Shown: positions 43,631 to 52,633 of the stretch, piece by piece | Numbering within the stretch: position 1 is the stretch's first letter | How the letters are laid out: every line of letters begins with the position of its first letter | NCBI RefSeq assembly: GCF_030127145.1 | Contig: NZ_CP126159.1 | Location: 124,001 to 188,000 of the forward strand | Direction of reading: 5' to 3' | DNA from: Halobaculum halobium | GTDB taxonomy: Archaea; Halobacteriota; Halobacteria; Halobacteriales; Haloferacaceae | Length of the DNA: 64,000 nt | Notes under the pieces: generated by a model | What the model was told of the DNA's origin: nothing | What the model saw: only the letters and a program-made list of their open reading frames with translations | Databases searched by the model: none | Position numbers and translations under genes: made by a program

Positions 43631-45790
43631 TCAGTCGTCGGCGGGGACGGGGTCCTCGTCGGAGTCGCCAAGCGCGCCCCGATCGTCCAGCAACGCCGTC
43701 GTCGCCAACCGGATCGCGTGGGGCCACCCGAGCGGCGTCGCGCTGTCGGGGGACCCGTCGTCGAAGAACTGCTCGGGGAGGAAGCCGCCGGCAATCGAGA
43801 GCGGGCCGTCGGGCGATAGGACGTCGAGTAACTCGCGCGCGCGACGGTCGAACTGTTCGCTCCGGGCGTCGTCTTCAGCCGACAGCAGCGAGGCGAGTTC
43901 ACCGGCCGCGTTGGCTCCCCACGCTGTCGAGACGGTCCAGATCTTTTCGTGGCCTTGGCCGCGCTGGCGCCAGCCGTCCCCCTCGTAGCGGACCAGTCCG
44001 GCGACATCGCTCTCGTCGGGGTCGTGGTACAGCCCGTCGAGGGTGGCGGTCAAGTGCGAGACGAGGCGGTCGCGACGGACCTCGTCGATCTCCCCGATCG
44101 CGGCGTACGCGCGGTGGGCGTCGGCGAGCGCGAACGTCGCCGAGTCGAGCCGGTCATCGAGGCTCCCGTCGGCGCGTTCGCGCACCGCAAACACGCCGCG
44201 ATCGGGCACCCACAGGTCGTCGAGCGCGTCGAACAACAGCGCGGCGCGGTCGGTCGCCTCAACCGCCCGATCGAACCGGTCCGGTCCCAGCGCAGCGACC
44301 GCCGAGAAGGCGTCGAGGAAGCGTGCAGCCGTGTGGGCGAACCGCCCGCTGGCGTCCTCCCAGGCGTTCTGACACGCGACCGGGCGGCCGTCCTCGGCCA
44401 GCGACGCGACCATCCCGTCGAGGCCGTCGTCCACCGCTGCGGCGACATCGTCCGCGAGGGGGTCGCCCGCGGGCAGTCTGGCGAGCAGTCGGGCGAGGAA
44501 CGCGACGACGCTCGCCGTCTGATCGGCCTGGTACTCCACGTCGTCGAGCGCCTCAATGCGGGCGTTGGCCCACCCCGGTGCGAGCGCTCCGTTCCGGGGC
44601 CACACCCGGTGGGGCCAGGTGCCGTCCGGGAGTTGGGTGTCGAGATAGGCGCGCGCGCTCCGACGGTGCCACTCGTCGAGCCCAAGGTCGAACGTCGCGT
44701 CGGCAGCCAGCAGGAATCCGGAAATTTCCGCGTCGTCGCGGAACCAGGTGTACCCGTAGCCGCCGGAGTGGACGTAGTGGGGGTCGAAGTCCGGTCCGGC
44801 GATCCGCATCCCGGTGGGCGCCGACAGCAGTGAGAGCACCCGGAGGTCGTCGACGGCGGCCTCCGACCGCGGGGTCTCGGGCGGGAGCGACACGTCGGCC
44901 TCGCTGTCGGCGGCGAGCTCGGTCACCGCGGCCGCGCTGTCCGCCTCCGCTAAGAGGTCGTCGAGGGCGTCGAGCGCTGTTTCGCGCTCGGTCTCCTCAC
45001 GGTCGGTGAGCAACGTCGCGACCGCTGCGGCGCCGTTCGCGAACCCGACTGAGGCGACGACGTGTCCGCCGAGATGGTCCTCCTCGCGTCGATCGCCGAG
45101 CGCGTCGGCGTCCCGTTCGTGGGGCTCGGCAGCGAGCACGGCGTCGGGACCGGCGGGAAGACCGCCGCCGATCACGTCGAGGCCGCCGGCGCCAGCGAGG
45201 AAGTCGCGCTCGCGGTCGTGGAACACCTCTATCGCGCGTTCGTGGCGGAGCTGCCCGACCCGCGCGTCGCGTCCCTCGGGCGCGAACGTGGACCCGACGA
45301 GCAGCGACGCGTCGGCGTCGAGCGGGCCGTCGGCGTCGTCGAACGCGACGCGCGTCACGTGTGCCTCGCCGGCGCCAGTCTCGACTACGGCGTCGAGGCG
45401 GCGGAAGCGACCGATAGGCGTCTCGTGGACGGTTTCGACGAGCGAAGTCGGATCGTGGTACGACTGGTCCCCGGCGCCGAGATCGATCACCGCACCGCCG
45501 TCGTCGGACTGGCGGACCGCGTCGGCCTCCCAGTCCAGATCGGACGGAGGATCGTCCAGACGGACCGCGAAGCTGGAGTCTGCCAGACCGGAGCGTCCGG
45601 AGAGAGGATAGCCGAAGTCACGCAGCGTGCCGTCGGGCGCGACGTGAAGCAAGCGTCCGCCGGCCCCACAGAACAGGCCGGCGGTGGTGCGCCGCTCGCC
45701 GGGGAACCGAGTCGGGTGATCTCGGTTCCGCTTGTGGTCATCGAGTGCGTCACGAAGTCGCATGTTTCGATCGGAAGGGGCCCGAGACAT
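43631..45790 (-). CDS. Cytoplasmic GH15 glycoside hydrolase (glucoamylase/trehalase-like)
   Basis: A 719-residue protein without signal peptide. The N-terminal beta-sandwich (about 1-300) is followed by the GH15 barrel (about 310-700): HSGGYGYTWFRDDAEISGFL, NAWEDASGRFAHTAARFLDA (general-acid Glu) and LSIAGGFLPEQFFDDGSPDS (general-base Glu). It would hydrolyse imported maltodextrins to glucose. The start is ATG 45790 or ATG 45763 (MRLRDALDD), the second being nearer the usual family start. It is divergent from the GH13 gene. Confidence 0.85.
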   Translation of the reverse strand: MSRAPSDRNMRLRDALDDHKRNRDHPTRFPGERRTTAGLFCGAGGRLLHVAPDGTLRDFGYPLSGRSGLADSSFAVRLDDPPSDLDWEADAVRQSDDGGAVIDLGAGDQSYHDPTSLVETVHETPIGRFRRLDAVVETGAGEAHVTRVAFDDADGPLDADASLLVGSTFAPEGRDARVGQLRHERAIEVFHDRERDFLAGAGGLDVIGGGLPAGPDAVLAAEPHERDADALGDRREEDHLGGHVVASVGFANGAAAVATLLTDREETERETALDALDDLLAEADSAAAVTELAADSEADVSLPPETPRSEAAVDDLRVLSLLSAPTGMRIAGPDFDPHYVHSGGYGYTWFRDDAEISGFLLAADATFDLGLDEWHRRSARAYLDTQLPDGTWPHRVWPRNGALAPGWANARIEALDDVEYQADQTASVVAFLARLLARLPAGDPLADDVAAAVDDGLDGMVASLAEDGRPVACQNAWEDASGRFAHTAARFLDAFSAVAALGPDRFDRAVEATDRAALLFDALDDLWVPDRGVFAVRERADGSLDDRLDSATFALADAHRAYAAIGEIDEVRRDRLVSHLTATLDGLYHDPDESDVAGLVRYEGDGWRQRGQGHEKIWTVSTAWGANAAGELASLLSAEDDARSEQFDRRARELLDVLSPDGPLSIAGGFLPEQFFDDGSPDSATPLGWPHAIRLATTALLDDRGALGDSDEDPVPADD

Positions 45791-45865
45791 AATTCTTGTT
45801 GTAATCGTATTTCATTCGTTCACAGATCCGGAACGCTCAAGAACCGGGCGGAATCGAACTCGCCC

Positions 45866-48295
45866 ATGACCGAATCCGCGGACGCCGATTCTCACGACGG
45901 TACTCGTCCGATGGGGGATCCCGCTGATCCGACGCATCACCCGGGTCCACCGCGCACGACCAGCGTCGGCGAGTCGATCGAACTCGCGCCCCGAAACCTC
46001 GACGACCTCGTCGACGTGGGTCCAGACGGCGCGGCGACCGAGCGCGACGGCCACGGCCTGTTCTCGTGGTCGATCGTCGACGCGCCGGCCGACAGCGAGG
46101 CGTCTCTGGAACACGGTGATGTCCCCGGGCGCGATGCGGGCGCCGACACCGCTGTCGTCCAGTTCGCGCCAGATGTACCAGGTACCTATCAGATCGAGAT
46201 GACCGCCCCCGACAGCGTCCACGAGCAGACGGTTCGCGCGTACCCGGACGAGCGCGAGGATGTGACCCTGCGCGTCGCGAAGGCGGACTTCGACGCGCCG
46301 ACTGCGCGGGTGACGCCCGACCGGGTCTCCGTCGCGGGGCCGTTCAACGACTGGAGCGTCGCCGAGGTTCGGCCGTACGACGACGGCGACTTCCTGGCGT
46401 TGGACGTGCGTCTTCCGCCCGGTGAACACATCTATTCGTTCGCGCTCGACGACCAACTCGGCGAGGGAACGATGGGGGAGCTGAGGGTTTCGGGCCCGGG
46501 TCGCCCTCGCCTCCACCTCGATGCGACCGTCGACGGCGACGAGGTCGTCGTGTCCGTGGACGCAGAGGCGGCGCCGGCGGGTCCCGATCCTGAAACCACG
46601 CCTGCAGGCGCACAACCAAGCGTCGAGTGGCTGTTCGACGGTCGCGACGGTCTCAGCGTCGACCACGAGGCGGTCGCGATCGACGGCGAAACGCTCAGAG
46701 TCGAGCGAACGGCGCTACCTGACGACGGTGTCGCGCGTGTCCACGCGGTTCCCGTCGCCGACCGCTACGGCGTGATGGACACAGTGGAACTGTCGGGTGC
46801 CGGCGATGACGACGCCGGCGATATCAGGGACGGAGTCGACGATACCGAGGACGCTCCGGTCGCGACGCGACCGAATGACCCGCCGGCGTGGGCGGAGTCA
46901 CCGACGATCTACGAGGTGTTCGTCAGGTCGTTCGCGGGGGAAACGCCGCGGACGACGTTCCGAGAGATCGAGCGGCGGGTCCCGTATATCGACTCGTTGC
47001 ACGTCGATGTGCTGTGGCTCACCCCCGTCCTCCAGAGTCCGACGACCCACGGCTACCACATCACTGACTTCACCAGGACCGCGGACGACCTCGGCACGCG
47101 CGAGGAGTTCGAGTCGCTCGTCGAGACGTGCCACGACCACGGTATCCGGGTCGTCTTCGATCTGGTGATCAACCACACCTCGCGGGACCACCCGGCGTTC
47201 CAGCAGCACTCGGCGGGCGTCGACGCGTTCGCAGAGCAGTACCCCCGTCGGCCGCCCGAGGAGAACCCCTCCGACGTGGAGTGGGCCGGCGAGGGGACGC
47301 CGTCGTTCCGCTTCAACTGGGTGCGGATCCCCGACGTGAACTACGACTCGCCGACCGTCCGCGCGTGGATGCTCTCGGTGATCGACGAGTGGGCCGGCGT
47401 TGTCGACGGCTTCCGGTGTGACGTGGCGTGGGGCGTTCCCCACGGCTTCTGGAAGGAGGCGGCTGAGCGGCTCCGCCGCTCGGACCCAGAGTTCCTCCTG
47501 CTCGACGAGACGATCCCGCGGGACCCGTTCATGCACGAGGCCGAGTTCCACATGCACTACGACACGACGCTGTACGACGCGCTCCGCCGCGTCGGCTCGG
47601 GCGACGCTGATGCCGACGCCGTCCTCGACGCCGTCGACGCCTCCGCAGTACAGGGGTTCCCCCGCGCGGCCGTCCAGATGCGGTACGTCGAGAACCACGA
47701 CGAGGACCGCTACCGAGCGGAGTGCGGACCCGAGGCGCTGCGGGCGGCGGCGGCGGCGACGTTCACGCTGCCGGGTGCGCCGATGCTGTACTACGGACAG
47801 GAGCGCGGCATGACCGACTACCGCGGCGAAATGTCGTGGCACGACGGCGACACCGAACTCACCGACTACCACCGCCGACTCGCCGCCGCCCGACGCGAGC
47901 ACGACGCGCTGCGCGACGGCGACGTCATCCGACTCCACTACGAGGTTCGGGGCGAGTCCGGCAGGACAGGAACGGGGAGCGGAGGCGGTCTCGGGATCGT
48001 CGGCGGAGAAGATGACGGAGCGGCCGGTGTCGCCGGCGCGGGCGCGGTCACGGCGTACGTTCGCGAGTCCGCCGACGAGCGACTCGCGGTCGTGTTGAAC
48101 TTCGGCGGCGGCGAAGCGACCGTCGAACTCTCGGAACCGGTCGACACGACGGATCTGCTTACCGGGCACGACGTCGCTGTAGAGATCACCGGCGACGACG
48201 CTGACCTGGGAGCCGAGGAGAGCGCTGCCGACGGTTCGAACAACTCGACCAGCGTGATCTGCGTCGCCGACGCGGTCGTCTGTCGGCTGCAATAG
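45866..48295 (+). CDS. Alpha-amylase family protein, GH13, cytoplasmic
   Basis: An 809-residue glycosidase. N-terminal beta domains (about 35-130, then a CBM48/E-set-like domain at about 145-200 with AGPFNDWSVAEVRPYDDGDF) are followed by the TIM-barrel (about 335-700): LVINHTSRDHP (region I), DGFRCDVAWG (nucleophile Asp519), LLLDETIP (acid/base Glu548) and YVENHDEDRY (transition-state Asp612). A C-terminal Greek-key domain is interrupted by a Gly-rich, low-complexity insert (near residues 700-730). No signal peptide, so it acts on imported dextrins. ATG 45866 was chosen because the longer frame upstream is the shadow of the GH15 gene. Confidence 0.88.
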   Translation: MTESADADSHDGTRPMGDPADPTHHPGPPRTTSVGESIELAPRNLDDLVDVGPDGAATERDGHGLFSWSIVDAPADSEASLEHGDVPGRDAGADTAVVQFAPDVPGTYQIEMTAPDSVHEQTVRAYPDEREDVTLRVAKADFDAPTARVTPDRVSVAGPFNDWSVAEVRPYDDGDFLALDVRLPPGEHIYSFALDDQLGEGTMGELRVSGPGRPRLHLDATVDGDEVVVSVDAEAAPAGPDPETTPAGAQPSVEWLFDGRDGLSVDHEAVAIDGETLRVERTALPDDGVARVHAVPVADRYGVMDTVELSGAGDDDAGDIRDGVDDTEDAPVATRPNDPPAWAESPTIYEVFVRSFAGETPRTTFREIERRVPYIDSLHVDVLWLTPVLQSPTTHGYHITDFTRTADDLGTREEFESLVETCHDHGIRVVFDLVINHTSRDHPAFQQHSAGVDAFAEQYPRRPPEENPSDVEWAGEGTPSFRFNWVRIPDVNYDSPTVRAWMLSVIDEWAGVVDGFRCDVAWGVPHGFWKEAAERLRRSDPEFLLLDETIPRDPFMHEAEFHMHYDTTLYDALRRVGSGDADADAVLDAVDASAVQGFPRAAVQMRYVENHDEDRYRAECGPEALRAAAAATFTLPGAPMLYYGQERGMTDYRGEMSWHDGDTELTDYHRRLAAARREHDALRDGDVIRLHYEVRGESGRTGTGSGGGLGIVGGEDDGAAGVAGAGAVTAYVRESADERLAVVLNFGGGEATVELSEPVDTTDLLTGHDVAVEITGDDADLGAEESAADGSNNSTSVICVADAVVCRLQ

Positions 48296-48638
48296 TCACT
48301 CGGGAATAACCGGTTGGAAACTCGATGGGAGCGGGCTGCTGCACCCCTCCGCCAAGGACGCTGGATACCATAATCGACCCGAATGCCCCGGTATGATCAT
48401 CCTACTGCATCCGTCTGGCCAGCGGATGGCTTGGCCGGGCCGCCTGTTGCTCGCCGACCGCGCGATCCCCTGCGGGGAAGTCTGGGGAAACAACGCGCTG
48501 AGTGTCCTCGAAAGCGCTGTCGGCTAAAGCGTGCGGTCTACGGCGATCTGGCGGTGGACGAGGCGATCACCGGCGGCGAGTGTTCAGGCTCGGTTGGTGA
48601 TCGAACCTGCTTTTCCGTGTCGGACCGAAGCCGACTGC
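48296..48638. other. Intergenic, no gene recognised
   Basis: About 340 bp of GC-rich DNA between the GH13 gene and the coiled-coil gene. No clean frame, no tRNA or other RNA motif identified. Confidence 0.45.
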
Positions 48639-49250
48639 ATGCACGATGCGGAGGACAACGCCCCCGAGCGAGACGCCGGCGACGCCGCCGCTGCCGATCG
48701 AACCGGCGAGGCGGACCAAACGGTCGAGGAACTCGTCGAGTACTGCCGCGTCCAAGCGGGGCTCCTCGCGGGTCGCGTCGAGACGATGGCAGCGGAGGCG
48801 AGCGACCGCATCGACGAGATCGATGAGGGGATCGCCGCTTTGCGCGCCGATCTCGACGCCACCGACGCCCACGAGGAGACGGGCGCGAGCGGCGCCGGCG
48901 ACGATGCCGGTGCCGAGGCGTCGGGAGACGACCCAGAGCGGACGGCCGGAGACGTCGGTGACGAGGTAGCGAACCTCTCGGAGGCGGAGTCCGACCTCCA
49001 GCGCAAACAGGCGATGGTCGAGGCGACCGAGTCGCGGATGCGGCTGTTTCAGGAGCTGGCAACGGCGTACATCGAACTCGCCGACGGCCTGATCGACGAA
49101 CTAGAGTCGGGCGAAGCCGACCCGGACGAGGCGGTCTCGCGCGTCGTCTCGTTCGAGGCCGAACGCGACGCCCCCGCGTACTTCGAGGAGCGCGAGACGC
49201 TCGTCGAGGTGGCCGCCGAGTCGACCGGCGACTCGATCGCCGAGGAGTGA
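48639..49250 (+). CDS. Acidic coiled-coil protein, unknown function
   Basis: A 203-residue, very acidic protein (start MHDAEDNAPERDAGDAAAAD). Long helices with heptad-like repeats (QTVEELVEYCRVQAGLLAGR, ASDRIDEIDEGIAALRADLD, ESDLQRKQAMVEATESRMRL) suggest a coiled coil broken by an Ala/Gly/Asp linker. I do not recognise it. It lies between the GH13 gene and the TrmB gene on the same strand, so co-regulation with the sugar island is possible. Confidence 0.6.
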   Translation: MHDAEDNAPERDAGDAAAADRTGEADQTVEELVEYCRVQAGLLAGRVETMAAEASDRIDEIDEGIAALRADLDATDAHEETGASGAGDDAGAEASGDDPERTAGDVGDEVANLSEAESDLQRKQAMVEATESRMRLFQELATAYIELADGLIDELESGEADPDEAVSRVVSFEAERDAPAYFEERETLVEVAAESTGDSIAEE

Positions 49251-49348
49251 ATGCGGTCGGCGTCGGTGTCGATCCGGGGACGAAACCCATGTCGACGACG
49301 AGGACACAGACCGGGAACTATACGGTCCCCCGCGGGTCTGTGTGAGCC

Positions 49349-50449
49349 ATGACCACGGGCCCCGACGACCTCCCGGACGCCGCCGCGACCGGCGACGTCG
49401 ACGTGGAGGGGCTGTTGAAGCGGTTCGGCCTCTCGGACAAGGAGGTGGACACCTACCTCACCCTCCTCGAACACGGCGAGGCGAAGGCGAGCACCGTCGC
49501 GGAGGCCGCGGGCGTCTCCAAGCGGTACGTGTACAGCGCGAGCGAGGAACTGGAGGCGCGCGGGTTCGTCACCGTCAACGACCACGTCACCCCGACGACG
49601 ATCCGCGCGAACCCTCCCGGCGAGGTCGTCGACCGACTCGCGACCGACGCGCAGTCGATGCGGCCGGCGCTGGAGGCGAGATTCTCGAGGACAGAGTCGG
49701 TGACCGAGCCGTTCGAGGTAGTGAAATCCCGCGTCACAGTCGTCAAGCGGATCCGGCGGGCGATCGGCGAGGCGACCGCGGAGGTGACGCTCTCGTTCCC
49801 GCTGGACCGACTCGACGAGGTCGCCGACGACCTTCGGGCGGCAGCGGACCGAGGCGTGCTCGTCCTGCTGATCGTGACGGGAGTCGACGAGCCGAACGAC
49901 GGACTCTCGCGGGACCTCACGGGCGTCGCCAGCGCGGCGCGCGCGTGGGGCCAGCCGATGCCGTCGATGCTCACTGTGGATAACCGCACTGGCGTCGTCG
50001 CGCCCCCCGAGATGATCGAGCGGTCAAACAGCGGAAAGCAAGGAATCGTCTTCAGTCAGCAACAGCTCGCACCGGTCATCGTCGGCTCGTTCATCGGGAA
50101 CTACTGGCCTGCGGCCGCTGAGATGGTCGTCGCCGACCCGGCGCCGCTGCCGGCGTCGTACACGAACTTCCGGCAGGCCGTGTTTCAGGCGGAACTTCAC
50201 CGACGGTCGGACGACACGGTCCGCGCGCACGTCGACGGCCGACTGATCGACGGCGGCGAGGCGGTCGAGGTGACCGGCGAAGTCATCGACGTGAGCCAGG
50301 GGTTGGTGGCGCCTGCGACCAACGACTTCCCGGTCCAGCACACGCTCACTCTCGACGTCGACGGCGAGCGGGTCACCGTCGGCGGCCCCGGCGCGTTCGT
50401 CGAAGACATCGAGGCCGACGAGGTCGAGCTGTCGACGCCGGCCGAGTGA
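49349..50449 (+). CDS. TrmB-family sugar-responsive transcription regulator
   Basis: A 366-residue regulator. N-terminal winged helix (about 18-90; LLKRFGLSDKEVDTYLTLLE, VSKRYVYSASEELEARGFVT), then a regulator domain of the PLD-like TrmB type (about 105-235) and a C-terminal sugar-sensing beta domain (about 250-355; HVDGRLIDGGEAVEVTGEVI). TrmB proteins control maltose/trehalose or gluconeogenic genes and bind sugars. A TATA-like AACTATACGG is centred 28 bp upstream of ATG 49349 (leaderless). Context makes the starch cluster (38-48 kb) its likely target. Confidence 0.88.
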   Translation: MTTGPDDLPDAAATGDVDVEGLLKRFGLSDKEVDTYLTLLEHGEAKASTVAEAAGVSKRYVYSASEELEARGFVTVNDHVTPTTIRANPPGEVVDRLATDAQSMRPALEARFSRTESVTEPFEVVKSRVTVVKRIRRAIGEATAEVTLSFPLDRLDEVADDLRAAADRGVLVLLIVTGVDEPNDGLSRDLTGVASAARAWGQPMPSMLTVDNRTGVVAPPEMIERSNSGKQGIVFSQQQLAPVIVGSFIGNYWPAAAEMVVADPAPLPASYTNFRQAVFQAELHRRSDDTVRAHVDGRLIDGGEAVEVTGEVIDVSQGLVAPATNDFPVQHTLTLDVDGERVTVGGPGAFVEDIEADEVELSTPAE

Positions 50450-50494
50450 CCTGGGTCAGCCGTCGCCCCCGCTCCGACCGCGGTCGCTGTCGGC

Positions 50495-52060
50495 CTACTG
50501 CACGTGCGGCCACACCAGAACGAACAGCGCGAGCAGGACTCCAGTCACCACGACAGCCAACACCACGTCGAGCACGCTGCCCGCACGAAGCATCCGCGAG
50601 CGGTCCACCCGACCGGTCCCGAAGACGATCGCGTTCGGTGGCGTCGCCACCGGGAGGGCGAACCCGAAGCTGGCGGCGACGCCGCCGGTGACGACCAACA
50701 GCACCGACGCGAGCTCCCCCGAGGTCCCGAGGGCGTCGGCGTACCGCGGCCCCACGTCGATCAACAGCGGCGCGAGAACGGCGGCCATCGCGGTGTTCGA
50801 CGCCAGCTCGCCGACGAGGATCGTCGCGACGACGATCGTGAACACGAGCACGACGATCGGGACGCCGACCAACGGTCCGAGCGCGGTGTCGGCGAGCCAA
50901 GCGACCGCGTCGGTCCGCGCGAGCGCGTCGGCGAGTGACAGCCCGCCGCCAAGCAGGACGAGCGTCCCCCAATCGATCGACTGCACGTCGTCCCATTCCA
51001 CGGCGTCGACGACGAACAGCACGGGGATCGCGATCAGCCCGACGAGTACGTAGTACAGCACTCCTTGATGGCCGAGGCCGAACACGCTCTCTCCCGAGCC
51101 GCCGAACAGGGTCGTGTACCACCGACCGGGCAACAGCGGTTCGAACAGGAAATCGACCCCGCCCAGCAGCCACAGGCCGGCGGTCCCGGCGGCGACCGCA
51201 ACGACCCGCCGTCCGACGGGGCCAACCGGTCCCAGCGACGCCAACTGCTTGCGAGCGTGCTCACGAGCCCCGGTCACGTCGGTGACCTCCGGTGGATACA
51301 GCCTGACTGCGAGCAGGTACCACGCGATCGGCAGGCTCACCGCAACCAGTGGAACCCCGACGAGCATCCACTCGGCGAACCCGACATCGTACCCAAGACG
51401 GGCCGATAGCTGGGAGACGACGATCGCGTTCGGCGGGGACCCGATCAGCGTGCCGACCCCGCCGATGCTCGCGGCGTAGGCGGTCCCCAACAGGGCCGCG
51501 GTTTCGACGTTCGTGGGGGTATCGGCGTTTCCAGCTTGGTCCGCAGGGCCGTCTGGTTGTGCGATCTCTGCCGGCTTCCCCACGGTCGTACGAGCGACGC
51601 CGAGCGCGACTGGGACCATCATCGCTGTCGTTGCAGTATTCGAGATGAGCATCGACAGGCCTGCGGTCGCGACCATCACGGCGAGCACGAGCCGGCGCGG
51701 CGACGTGCCGATCCGCGCGACCAGCCGGTAGGCGATACGCCTGTCGACGTCGTGTTTCGACAACGCGGCCGCCAGCACGAAGCCGGCGAGTAACAGCGCC
51801 AAGACCGGGTCCGCGAACCCGACCAGTGCGCCGCCGAGCGTCGGGTAGACGCCAAACACCGTCAACAGCACCGGGATACACAGCGCTGTTACTGGGAGCG
51901 GGAGCGCCTCAGTCACCCACAGGATCGCCGCGAACACTCCCGTCGCCAGCACGTACCGCCCTGCGGGTGACAGTGACGGCGCTCCCGGTCCGAGCGCCAC
52001 GGTGCCGGCCGCCGCCACCGCGACCGCGACGACCGCGGCGTCGACCCGCCGACCGGTCAT
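50495..52060 (-). CDS. SLC13/DASS-family anion permease
   Basis: A 521-residue polytopic membrane protein with the two SNT motifs of the divalent-anion:sodium symporter family: MLISNTATTAMMVPVA and VGELASNTAMAAVLAPLLID, each followed by a proline motif (IGSPPNAIV and VATPPNAIV). It probably imports sulfate, phosphate or a dicarboxylate with sodium, which fits a high-salt cell. The frame continues upstream to GTG 52141 with an Arg-rich extension; ATG 52060 (MTGRRVDAAVV) gives a normal N-terminus. It is convergent with the TrmB gene, 45 bp apart. Confidence 0.87.
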   Translation of the reverse strand: MTGRRVDAAVVAVAVAAAGTVALGPGAPSLSPAGRYVLATGVFAAILWVTEALPLPVTALCIPVLLTVFGVYPTLGGALVGFADPVLALLLAGFVLAAALSKHDVDRRIAYRLVARIGTSPRRLVLAVMVATAGLSMLISNTATTAMMVPVALGVARTTVGKPAEIAQPDGPADQAGNADTPTNVETAALLGTAYAASIGGVGTLIGSPPNAIVVSQLSARLGYDVGFAEWMLVGVPLVAVSLPIAWYLLAVRLYPPEVTDVTGAREHARKQLASLGPVGPVGRRVVAVAAGTAGLWLLGGVDFLFEPLLPGRWYTTLFGGSGESVFGLGHQGVLYYVLVGLIAIPVLFVVDAVEWDDVQSIDWGTLVLLGGGLSLADALARTDAVAWLADTALGPLVGVPIVVLVFTIVVATILVGELASNTAMAAVLAPLLIDVGPRYADALGTSGELASVLLVVTGGVAASFGFALPVATPPNAIVFGTGRVDRSRMLRAGSVLDVVLAVVVTGVLLALFVLVWPHVQ

Positions 52061-52203
52061 CTGCTCGCTTCTCCGGCGGCGGAGAGCGTTCTGAACTCGT
52101 CGCCACCGAACGCGAATCCGTTCGCCGACATGACGCGCCACGGACGGTACTCGAGCCGCCGCTGCTGGCTATCGGACTCGCCGAGGCGCTTCTGCCGCGT
52201 CGA

Positions 52204-52377
52204 ATGGTCGACTTCTGGACGCGTGTCGCCGCTGCGGGCGATCGAGACGTCGAACTCCGTCAGCCGGTGTACACTCTGGCGCGGATCGAAGGGGTAGCGA
52301 TCGTGGCGTGGGTGGTTTCGGAGTGGCTCCGCGGCGAACTGGGGACCGACGCGACCACCCGGTCCGACGTCGCCTGA
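52204..52377 (+). CDS. Small protein gene with a missing or displaced start
   Basis: From ATG 52204 the frame yields 57 residues (MVDFWTRVAAAGDRDVELRQ, then a hydrophobic helix and TDATTRSDVA). However, the protein-like reading clearly continues upstream (LEPPLLAIGLAEALLPRR) with no ATG, GTG or TTG in frame from 52061 on. The ATG at 52130 is in another frame, so either a frameshift or a sequencing error has split the N-terminus. The complete form would resemble short haloarchaeal one-helix proteins. Function unknown. Confidence 0.5.
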   Translation: MVDFWTRVAAAGDRDVELRQPVYTLARIEGVAIVAWVVSEWLRGELGTDATTRSDVA

Positions 52378-52633
52378 TCCCGTCCCCGATCGTCGCGACC
52401 GCCGGTCGGCACAGTTCACGCCGACTCCCCGCGTGGCGATTCGAGCATCGCTGCGTTCGGATCCGATCGGCCAGTTGATAGTAGTACCGTCGTCCTCGCG
52501 TCGCGTCGGCACGCGACCGCCACGGTGACCGCGGTTAGCCGGATCACGCTTCTCTCGTTCGTCCTGACGTGGCGCCGATGCGAGGAACTGTGATGGCAAC
52601 AACGTATAGCACCCTCCCAACCGAACGTCGCGT
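52378..52633. other. Intergenic
   Basis: No gene recognised. A TATA-like GTATAGC (52603-52609) lies about 28 bp before ATG 52634 and fits a leaderless start for the formate-dehydrogenase-like gene. Confidence 0.45.

Noticed and set aside
46898-48292. 464-codon minus-strand frame
   Set aside because: Shadow of the GH13 gene, which has all catalytic motifs on the other strand.
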